From contig NZ_NEGB01000002.1 in assembly GCF_002135235.1 (NCBI RefSeq), positions 310,001 through 374,000 of the forward strand: a stretch of 64,000 bases of DNA. The letters are read 5' to 3'. Shown in pieces: positions 57,423 through 64,000 of this stretch. Position 1 is the first letter of the stretch. Every line of letters starts with the position of its first letter. The DNA comes from Acinetobacter silvestris. GTDB lineage: Bacteria; Pseudomonadota; Gammaproteobacteria; Pseudomonadales; Moraxellaceae. A model generated the notes under the pieces. It saw nothing but the letters and a program-made list of their open reading frames with translations, did not search any database and was not told where the DNA came from. Position numbers and translations under genes: made by a program.

Positions 57423-57989
57423 TTACATTTCAGCCAATTCAAATTGAATTAAACGAGTGATTCGTTTCCAATAAGCATCTAAATTTACGGAATCTTTATC
57501 TATTTGTGCCTGCATAGTCATACCATCTAAAATGCTCACCAACATATTGGTAAGTTGTAATGGTTGTTCAATGCCTAAGCCATCTAAAGCATAACGAATA
57601 CGCTCTGTAAGCCAATTTTTATATTCAATTGCTGGATATATCGTTGATGGATAAACCTTAGATACTTCTTCTACTGCTTTTTGAAACATACAACCATTAA
57701 AATCTGTACTATAAAACCATGCATGGTACCAGGTAAAAATTGATTTAATGTGACCTAAATAATCTGTTGCATTACATTTTTCGATTGCTGCATTTAAAGA
57801 TTCTTGTATATTCATATTTCTTCGATTTAAACATTCTTCTATAAGTTTAGCTTTTGACGGAAAATATTTATAAAACGTCATTTTCGCTACACCAGACTCA
57901 CCAATGATCCTATCAACGCCAATAGAGTTATAACTATATGAGTTAAAAAGATTAAGAGCAGTATTGATGATGTCATCTTTTTTTGACAT
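57423..57989 (-). CDS. TetR/AcrR family regulator
   Basis: A 188-residue DNA-binding protein. The N-terminal helix-turn-helix (residues about 8-55) shows DIINTALNLFNSYSYNSIGV and GVAKMTFYKYFPSKAKLIEE, the TetR recognition helix. The C-terminal ligand-binding domain is divergent, so the effector is unknown. The gene overlaps a terminator at its 3' end and is divergent from the 279-residue helical protein, which it may control. A TATTGT-TCAT-ACAATA palindrome (58049-58064) in the shared region is a possible operator. Confidence 0.92.
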   Translation of the reverse strand: MSKKDDIINTALNLFNSYSYNSIGVDRIIGESGVAKMTFYKYFPSKAKLIEECLNRRNMNIQESLNAAIEKCNATDYLGHIKSIFTWYHAWFYSTDFNGCMFQKAVEEVSKVYPSTIYPAIEYKNWLTERIRYALDGLGIEQPLQLTNMLVSILDGMTMQAQIDKDSVNLDAYWKRITRLIQFELAEM

Positions 57990-58048
57990 GTTACGTGCCT
58001 ATCCTACTTTTCATCATTTTTATGATTTACCCAAATTTAGTAATGTAA

Positions 58049-58064
58049 TATTGTTCATACAATA
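58049..58064. promoter_or_regulatory. Palindrome TATTGT-TCAT-ACAATA in the divergent promoter region
   Basis: A perfect 6-bp inverted repeat with 4-bp spacer, 60 bp upstream of the tetR start. Candidate autoregulatory site; unproven. Confidence 0.4.
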
Positions 58065-58245
58065 ATGAGTAATACTATATCATTATTTGTCTTTTTATAA
58101 AATATATTAAAAAGATATCTTTTAAAAAATCACATCCAAAATAGAAAAATATGTAAGAAAAAATAATTGACTGGTATTGCTCTATATATCTTATTTTTTA
58201 TTTTTTCTCTACTATTCAAAGTACCAATCTAATCGTAATCGTACA

Positions 58246-59085
58246 ATGAACAAGCTATCGTTTACCCAATCAGAAAGTGCACGTTCTGAATCACTCAATT
58301 TCATAAAAGACTCTATTCCGAAAATTCTTTGGGATAAAAACACTCAAGATATTCAAATTTTAAAAAATCTAGCCAGTCAACATCCATTATTTTCATCATC
58401 TATTTTAATGCGCTTAAATACACAACAATTAAAACTCGAGCAATTGAAAGAAATTCACATAAACTATTTTAATGCCATCGTAAAAATATTCACCGATGCT
58501 TTGAGCATGTTAATTTATCAAGCTCACCAATTAGAAAATCATAAAAATATTTTCCCAGCTAAACAGTTTCATGCAAAAATTTATGCACGCTATCTATTGT
58601 CACTGAACTTAATCGATGAGCTTGGTTTCAACACACATCATTTAGAATTAAGCTCTCCTGCGAAATCTCATCTTGTTTACTTTTTGAATCTTCTACAGCA
58701 ACTTAATGTCAATCCTGAAAACCAAGAGAACATTGCACAAGAAGCATTCGACATACAAAACTTTATTAAAAAAAATCTCAATTCCTATGCCAATCTACTG
58801 CTGATTCTCGCGATTACTGAACTTCAAGTCATTAAATATAGTGAAGCCTTGAGACGTAATCTGGAAAAATTTAGTCCCGAATACACGCAAGGCTATTATG
58901 ATTGCCACGGAATTGTTGAAGACAGTGAAACGCTCGCTAATGACGATAACCACGAAGATGATATTTGGGCATTGTTTACCCAAATTTTTGAAACTGAAAA
59001 ATATCATCAATATGAAGCTTTGTTGAATCAATATTTGCAACTCTGGAAAAACTTCTGGAATCAACAAAATAACCTAGCACTTTAA
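58246..59085 (+). CDS. Helical protein, perhaps heme-oxygenase-like
   Basis: A 279-residue soluble all-helical protein starting MNKLSFTQSESARSESLNF. The C-terminal half has LLILAITELQVIKYSEALRR, then YYDCHGIVEDSETLANDDNH and EDDIWALF. Spaced Glu, His and Asp residues on long helices recall heme-oxygenase-like diiron enzymes, but the match is loose and I would not call it by name. ATG 58246 is chosen over a TTG at 58177. It is divergent from the TetR gene, which may regulate it. Confidence 0.6.
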   Translation: MNKLSFTQSESARSESLNFIKDSIPKILWDKNTQDIQILKNLASQHPLFSSSILMRLNTQQLKLEQLKEIHINYFNAIVKIFTDALSMLIYQAHQLENHKNIFPAKQFHAKIYARYLLSLNLIDELGFNTHHLELSSPAKSHLVYFLNLLQQLNVNPENQENIAQEAFDIQNFIKKNLNSYANLLLILAITELQVIKYSEALRRNLEKFSPEYTQGYYDCHGIVEDSETLANDDNHEDDIWALFTQIFETEKYHQYEALLNQYLQLWKNFWNQQNNLAL

Positions 59086-59185
59086 ATATTATGGAGCTTA
59101 TACACTTGGAAATAGACTTCATTGAGGTAAATAATCTTTCATCGCTCGTATGACTATTTTAAATGAGGGCTCCCCAAATGCAGAA

Positions 59186-59818
59186 TTAATATACTTGCTC
59201 GAGCTGTCTATTTTGACTACGCTCTTTTCTGGCTTTTTGAATGACTTGATAACCAGCTGTTAAACCTAAAGTCGCCATAATAACAGCAACACATAAATCT
59301 GGAATCAGACTTCCTGTTCCAAACACACCTATGGCAGCAAAGATTACGGCTACATTACCAATGGCATCATTTCGGCTACATAACCAGACGGATTGCATAT
59401 TGGAATCCCCTTCTCGAAAAGCATATAAAATGACTGCAGAAATTACATTCGCAATTAAAGCCAATATACCGATAGCCCCCATCGTTATTGCTTCAGGCGG
59501 AATGCCTTGCATATAGGCATAAACAGTTTTACCAATAACAATTAAACCAAATAATGCCATAGTAAAACCTTTCAACAAAGCAACTGTTGCTCGCCAGTAA
59601 AGACTTGCACCCAAGACCATCAGTGAAACTCCATAATTTACTGCATCACCAAAGAAATCGAGTGAGTCTGCCCATAGTGCGGAAGAATGTGCATAACTAC
59701 CGCCAATTAATTCGACTATAAACATCACCAGATTAATAATTAATGCAATCCATAAAGCCGTTCTAAATTTACTATTTGGTTTTGGTGCTATTGGTTCATG
59801 ACTACAAGAACATGCCAT
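59186..59818 (-). CDS. CDF-like cation efflux transporter, lacking a C-terminal domain
   Basis: A 210-residue inner-membrane protein with six hydrophobic segments and an N-terminal Cys/His patch (MACSCSHEP). It resembles cation diffusion facilitators, but the usual HxxxD metal sites appear as DxxxD in the second helix (LWADSLDFFGD) and as a DxxxN-like SRNDAIGN in the fifth, and there is no cytoplasmic C-terminal domain. It is divergently coupled to a PbrR/CadR-like regulator, so it probably exports a heavy metal such as Pb, Cd or Zn. A GAGG site precedes ATG 59818. Confidence 0.85.
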   Translation of the reverse strand: MACSCSHEPIAPKPNSKFRTALWIALIINLVMFIVELIGGSYAHSSALWADSLDFFGDAVNYGVSLMVLGASLYWRATVALLKGFTMALFGLIVIGKTVYAYMQGIPPEAITMGAIGILALIANVISAVILYAFREGDSNMQSVWLCSRNDAIGNVAVIFAAIGVFGTGSLIPDLCVAVIMATLGLTAGYQVIQKARKERSQNRQLEQVY

Positions 59819-59858
59819 TTTTTTGCCTCGTTACTTTTCATTGATTTTGTATTATTCT

Positions 59859-59890
59859 GATTTAAAACTATGGACTAACTCCAAGGTCAA
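59859..59890 (-). promoter_or_regulatory. MerR-type promoter/operator of the CDF gene
   Basis: On the minus strand TTGACC (59885-59890) is followed after 20 bp by TAAATC, or after 19 bp by TTAAAT. The over-long spacer holds a dyad TTGGA-GTTAG-TCCAT. This layout is typical of promoters activated by MerR-family regulators. Confidence 0.75.
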
Positions 59891-59898
59891 GCGACACA

Positions 59899-60312
59899 AT
59901 GAAAGCTATAAAAAATTATTTAATTAAAGATTTAGCTAACAAAACACAACTCAGCACAGATACGATTCGTTTTTATGAAAAAAAACAACTCATTCGCCCC
60001 AGTTTTCGTGCAGCGAATAACTATCGTTACTATGATGATGAAACACTGAAACGACTGATTTTTATTAAGCGCTGTCGTGCTTTAGACATGTCATTATTTG
60101 AAATTAGCCAACTCATCGAACTAATCAAACAACCTACGCAAGGTTGTCAGGTCATCGATCAATTAATTGAACAACACATTCAACAGGTTGAAGAAAAAAT
60201 TACTGAATTACAATCTTTTCAACAACAATTGCAGAGTTTGCGCCAATCCTGCTCAAGTTCAACCACCATTGAGCAGTGCCAAATTTTAAAAAAATTAGAA
60301 TTAACACAATAG
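59899..60312 (+). CDS. MerR-family heavy-metal regulator, CadR/PbrR-like
   Basis: A 137-residue regulator. The N-terminal winged helix has the MerR pattern TQLSTDTIRFYEKKQLIRPS and NNYRYYDDETLKRL. A coiled-coil dimerisation helix follows. Cysteines at residues 83, 118 and 127 have spacings (35 and 9) like those of PbrR-type metal sites (C78, C113, C122 in PbrR691), which suggests Pb, Cd or Zn sensing. It is divergent from the CDF gene across 80 bp that contain the MerR-type promoter. Confidence 0.9.
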   Translation: MKAIKNYLIKDLANKTQLSTDTIRFYEKKQLIRPSFRAANNYRYYDDETLKRLIFIKRCRALDMSLFEISQLIELIKQPTQGCQVIDQLIEQHIQQVEEKITELQSFQQQLQSLRQSCSSSTTIEQCQILKKLELTQ

Positions 60313-61177
60313 GCTATTTATTCATAAACTTTAAATCATCCCAATCTATATGTGTATCAAAAAATTAGATTAAGTCTATTCGAGGCAATTAGAATTATAT
60401 TTTATACTTAGGCCTCTAATACCCATCTATTATACATTTTAGAGTCACTAAAATCGGTGCCATATATATTATTGATCTGAACTTTTTTTGCCATTTTGTC
60501 TTTATCAAGCCCCACATGATTGCGTAAAATAAAGGTCAAGATGACAATTAATGAGCATTTAAAACAATAAAAACAGCTCAATTTTATATAGAATTTTTAA
60601 AATATTCAGCACCATCATGATTTCAAAAAACTTAAATCAACAATGGGATTTGTTTATTATTTGGACTGCTTTACTTATACTCAAAATCGACTCAATAAAA
60701 AGCCTTACTTCCATTTTAATAATTGAAATTTCAAGAATAATCTATAAAATTTTAAATTCATCCTAGCCTATAACGATACAACCATTAATCAACTACCTGA
60801 TTAAACTGATTCATTTACAATGCTAAACGCTTACTCAGATTTATATAAATAAACTTAACAATAGCTTATAAAAATAATTTCCCGCCTTATAAACTTATCA
60901 ATTCTGACTCTTTTACTAGGTTGAAACATTTTTTTATATCTCTACAATAAAGCCATAATTTTTTTATGCCTTTTAATTTATATGCGTATTTTCCACATTT
61001 CTAAGCTCTTAGCATCTACTGCTTCACTCAAGAATATGCATTTGCTATGGTGCTATCTATGCAGCTCAACCATGTTAGCACCCTAAAATAATCAAGCTTA
61101 GGCACAAATTTTGCATAAGTTTAAGGGACGCAATTTATTTTCAATATAAACATAGATAAATAACAATAAATAAAAAA

Positions 61178-61208
61178 GGAATTGAGTAATAAAATCTCAA
61201 TTCCTAAA
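61178..61208 (-). terminator. Terminator of ahpF (distal hairpin)
   Basis: AGGAATTGAG-loop-CTCAATTCCT, followed on the minus strand by TTTTTTATTT. It lies beyond a first hairpin. Confidence 0.8.
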
Positions 61209-61238
61209 AGAGTCAAAACAAAAACTTTTTTGGGGACA

Positions 61239-61275
61239 AAAGCCAGAGTACTTGGGGATACTCTGGCTTTTTTTA
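61239..61275. terminator. Hairpin directly behind ahpF
   Basis: AGCCAGAGTA-CTTGGGGA-TACTCTGGCTTTTTTT, T-run best on the plus strand. It also works as the first hairpin of a tandem on the minus strand. Confidence 0.8.
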
Positions 61276-61279
61276 TTGA

Positions 61280-62845
61280 TTATTGACCACTACGAATAAT
61301 GTAATCAAATGCAGATAATGATGCTTTGGCACCCTCACCAGCAGCAATGATGATTTGCTTATAAGGTACAGTTGTACAGTCACCCGCTGCAAATACCCCT
61401 TTAACATTGGTTTCGTTACGGTCATTCACTACAATTTCATTTCGGTTTGAAAGCGCAACTGCTGTTTCCTTTAAGAAATCAGTATTTGGCAATAAACCAA
61501 TTTGTACAAAAATCCCAGCCAATTCAATGATATGCTCTTGATCTGTTGCACGATCTTGGTATTTCAACGCAGTCACTTGTGAACCATCACCAATCACTTC
61601 TGTAGAAAGTGCATTCAAGATGACCGTCGTATTCGGTAAACTGTTCAATTTATCTTGCAATACCTGATCTGCACGTAGTTTTGTATCAAACTCAACTAAA
61701 GTGACATGTTCAACAATACCAGCAAGATCAATTGCAGCTTCTACACCCGAGTTACCACCACCAATGACCGCAACACGTTTGCCTTTGAACAGTGGGCCAT
61801 CACAGTGTGGGCAATATGCAACACCACGCGTTTTATATTCTTTCTCACCTGGTACATTCATCTCTCTCCAACGTGCACCTGTAGATAGAATAACTGTTTT
61901 AGATTCTAATTTTGCACCATTTTCAAGTTCAACTTCGACTAAACCATTGGCTGTTTGATCGGCACCTACAATATTTTTCACGCGTTGTAAGTTCATGATG
62001 TCTACGCCGTACTCACGGACATGCGCTTCCATATCTGCACCAAACTTTGGACCTTGGGTTTTTTGTACCGAAATAAAGTTTTCAATGTCCATGGTATCCA
62101 TCACCTGACCGCCAAAGCGCTCAGAGACAATACCAGTACGAATTCCTTTACGTGCTGCATAGACAGCGGAAGCTGCACCAGCAGGACCACCGCCTATGAC
62201 TAACACATCGAATACGTCTTTCGCATTTAACTTTTCAGCATCTTTTGCAGCAGCATTGGTATCGAGTTTGGCAACAATTTCTTCCAAAGTCATACGACCT
62301 TGACCAATATGCTCACCATCTTGGAATAACATCGGTACCGCTAAAATTTTGCGTTCTTCCACTTCATCTTGGAAAAATGCACCATCAATCATGGTCGCTG
62401 TTGTACCCGGATTATTAATCGCGATCAAGTTCAATGCTTGCACTACATCTGGGCAGTTATGGCAACTTAAAGATACAAAGACATCGAAATTAGCTGTTAA
62501 ATTTAAACCTTTAATCTGTGCCAATACATCATCAGAGACTTTTGGTGCATAACCCGATACTTGTAGTAATGCCAAAATTAAAGAAGTGAACTCATGCCCC
62601 ATTGGTAAACCTGCGAAGAATACACGAGGCTGCTCTCCCGCTTTGGCAATACCAAAACTTGGTTTACGGTCATTCTGACCATCAAAACGCGCAGTAACTT
62701 GCTCAGAAAGTGCCGCAACTTCAGTCACAAGTTCTTTAATTTTATCTGACTTGTCTGAATCGTTTAAAGAAGCAACAATCTCAATTGGACTTTCTAAGCG
62801 TTCTAATAATGTTTTTAATTGTGCGGTAGTATTTTGATCTAACAT
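61280..62845 (-). CDS. ahpF: Alkyl hydroperoxide reductase subunit F
   Basis: A 521-residue flavoprotein that reduces the peroxiredoxin AhpC using NADH. The N-terminal thioredoxin-like domain (about 1-200) carries the CHNC redox pair near residue 129. The thioredoxin-reductase part has [16 protein letters not shown] for [12 protein letters not shown] near residue 345 as the second active disulfide, [17 protein letters not shown] for NADH and GVFAAGDCT near 480. A GGAG site precedes ATG 62845. The ahpC gene is not in the window. Regulation by peroxide (OxyR) is usual in the family, but I found no clear box. Confidence 0.96.
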   Translation of the reverse strand: MLDQNTTAQLKTLLERLESPIEIVASLNDSDKSDKIKELVTEVAALSEQVTARFDGQNDRKPSFGIAKAGEQPRVFFAGLPMGHEFTSLILALLQVSGYAPKVSDDVLAQIKGLNLTANFDVFVSLSCHNCPDVVQALNLIAINNPGTTATMIDGAFFQDEVEERKILAVPMLFQDGEHIGQGRMTLEEIVAKLDTNAAAKDAEKLNAKDVFDVLVIGGGPAGAASAVYAARKGIRTGIVSERFGGQVMDTMDIENFISVQKTQGPKFGADMEAHVREYGVDIMNLQRVKNIVGADQTANGLVEVELENGAKLESKTVILSTGARWREMNVPGEKEYKTRGVAYCPHCDGPLFKGKRVAVIGGGNSGVEAAIDLAGIVEHVTLVEFDTKLRADQVLQDKLNSLPNTTVILNALSTEVIGDGSQVTALKYQDRATDQEHIIELAGIFVQIGLLPNTDFLKETAVALSNRNEIVVNDRNETNVKGVFAAGDCTTVPYKQIIIAAGEGAKASLSAFDYIIRSGQ

Positions 62846-63324
62846 AGCTCAGCTCCATAAGAGTTAAATTTCATTCATTGAGTTCATAATACAATAATTC
62901 CAAAAATAGATAAAACAGTTTGTTTTTATAAAAATAATCGGTTTTATTAATCAACTGGTTTTGATCGCAAATGCGTGCTAAAAGACAACCTTGAATTCAC
63001 ACCCAATAAAAATGACGATAATTCAATCATTAAATTTTCACCTACAACAGATATAAGCTCTATAGTTAAAAATTCAAATAGACTTAAAAACAAATGCTTA
63101 TAATTTATACACTATTGTTTTTATCCAGATATCTAGAGCCACTGTATATATTCAATCTTTAAAATGTTATTGCGTTAAAAAGTATCATCACTCATTACCC
63201 CACAACAGAATTACACTCCACATCAAATCACTTTAAATCCTAATGGCAATTGCTCCACTTATATAAAGTGATCGCCCATAGAGTGTGCAGCGCAGAAAAT
63301 CATTAATATTTATCAAACTAATAC
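62846..63324. other. 479-bp intergenic region upstream of ahpF
   Basis: AT-rich. It must carry the ahpF promoter at its left end. No convincing OxyR site or coding frame was seen. Confidence 0.4.
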
Positions 63325-63987
63325 TTAAAGATCTATTTTTTGTGTCACTCGCAATAAACGCTCTTTTAAACGTAAACCGATAAAATATAAAATCAAACTA
63401 GCAATCAAACTGAAGCCTGCAATTCCTAAAAAAATAGATTGTACAACCTGCCCCCATTGATTGGCTTTTAAAACCTGCGGTTCAATATTTTTCGCTACTG
63501 GACTCAGTGCCTTACCATAGAGCTGATGCTGTAATGTCCAAATGGTTTCAGGTTTAAAACCATATTCTAAGAAATGTGGATCAGTTCTTTCCGCTTGAAG
63601 TAATTTTGAGACATAAGCAATTGCTACATCTTTATCTACTGGTCGATGTAACAGAGCCGTTTGTGCCAATAAATAATCTTGTACGACGGGCTGAGTTTCT
63701 GCACGTTGTAAATATTGGAAAATATCACTTTGCTGAATATTCTGATCATATTTTACCAATTCAGCATATGTCGTTTGTTCATCATCGCGTAAATTATATT
63801 GGACATAGCTTAAACCTGACCACAACACAATAAATGCAATGAGCCAAGTCACAATTTTTAAGCTGAATTTCCGTAATCTAATATAAAAAAACCGTATTCT
63901 TTTTAATAAGCTCACTACAAAAAAAGCACCAACAAATGCCATAACTGATTTAAGTATCAACCAAGCTAGCCATGATAATAAATTCAT
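63325..63987 (-). CDS. Hypothetical membrane protein
   Basis: A 220-residue protein with a membrane segment near the N-terminus (SWLAWLILKSVMAFVGAFFVVSLL), a second at about 43-62, a mostly soluble helical middle (about 65-175) and a third segment (SIFLGIAGFSLIASLILYFIG). No signal motif or known domain. Function unknown. The start at ATG 63987 has no obvious ribosome site in the 13 bases left before the window edge, so a longer upstream start cannot be ruled out. Confidence 0.7.
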   Translation of the reverse strand: MNLLSWLAWLILKSVMAFVGAFFVVSLLKRIRFFYIRLRKFSLKIVTWLIAFIVLWSGLSYVQYNLRDDEQTTYAELVKYDQNIQQSDIFQYLQRAETQPVVQDYLLAQTALLHRPVDKDVAIAYVSKLLQAERTDPHFLEYGFKPETIWTLQHQLYGKALSPVAKNIEPQVLKANQWGQVVQSIFLGIAGFSLIASLILYFIGLRLKERLLRVTQKIDL

Positions 63988-64000
63988 AAAATAATCAGAT

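Larger units (their letters stand above)
60313..61279. other. 967-bp intergenic region
   Basis: AT-rich DNA between the merR gene and ahpF. Short frames exist on the plus strand (49 codons at 60617-60766, 34 codons at 60982-61086), but neither has a ribosome site or recognisable residues. Two hairpins near the right end end ahpF. Nothing else was recognised. Confidence 0.4.

Noticed and set aside
60617..60766. 49-codon hydrophobic frame in the merR-ahpF gap
   Set aside because: No ribosome site, AT-driven Ile/Leu/Lys composition, no motif.
62846..62960. OxyR site upstream of ahpF
   Set aside because: Only scattered ATAG-like bases; spacing of the OxyR consensus is not met.
1..64000. tRNA or rRNA genes
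   Set aside because: No TTCGANTC-type T-arm in a cloverleaf context and no rRNA-length conserved stretch was found; the 16S-tail-like match at 50999 is too short.

Overview
The window looks like a chromosomal stretch of an Acinetobacter-type gammaproteobacterium (Moraxellaceae). The evidence is gene content: a prephenate dehydrogenase/EPSP synthase fusion (tyrA-aroA) directly downstream of pheA, both a dimeric and a monomeric NADP isocitrate dehydrogenase, a long-tailed DacD-like carboxypeptidase, a solitary gspE, hemP with a Fur box, and AT-rich DNA throughout. No rRNA, tRNA, CRISPR array or intact insertion sequence was recognised.

Layout. 1-9 kb: a gene cut by the window edge, a DUF3144 protein, an M16 peptidase, a PhzF-like isomerase, a TcyP-type cystine symporter, a YbfB/YjiJ-type MFS transporter with a racemase-like gene remnant behind it, and a small secreted protein. 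9-13 kb: icd and a Fur-boxed TonB siderophore receptor. 13-16 kb: an AT-rich stretch of small orphan genes and gene fragments, probably an area of gene turnover. 16-24 kb: rluE, a lone TPR/HEPN protein that is a defence candidate, monomeric idh with a hairpin-rich upstream region, and an M61 peptidase. 23-31 kb: housekeeping genes (dacD-like, ndh, an SlyD-like isomerase, phrB, yaaA with an HD-domain hydrolase, an alpha/beta hydrolase). 31-36 kb: the pheA/tyrA-aroA pair and an acyl-CoA dehydrogenase followed by a small gene broken by one in-frame stop. 36.5-44 kb: a two-partner secretion operon, a 1888-residue FHA-like exoprotein with near-identical tandem repeats plus its transporter. 44-57 kb: dctA, a YbiB-like protein, nadK with a DUF1315 gene, PBP1b with a small lipoprotein, a Nudix/ThiE-like fusion, hemP, gspE, trmO, a ferredoxin-NADP reductase and a DUF2071 protein. 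57-64 kb: a TetR regulator divergent from an unknown alpha-helical protein, a MerR/CDF metal-efflux pair sharing a MerR-type promoter, ahpF and a membrane protein.

Functional links. The phenylalanine/tyrosine arm of aromatic biosynthesis is encoded by pheA and tyrA-aroA. Iron supply is represented by the siderophore receptor and hemP, each under a Fur-box-like site. Peptidoglycan work is represented by the DacD-like enzyme and PBP1b with its lipoprotein neighbour. Oxidative or metal stress is represented by yaaA, ahpF, ndh and the PbrR/CadR-like MerR regulator with its CDF-like transporter. The items most worth a second look are the HEPN gene, the mutually exclusive hairpins upstream of idh, the 264-267 bp repeats of the exoprotein, and the 16S-tail-like sequence after the PBP1b lipoprotein gene. 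All identifications were made by reading the sequence without database searches.
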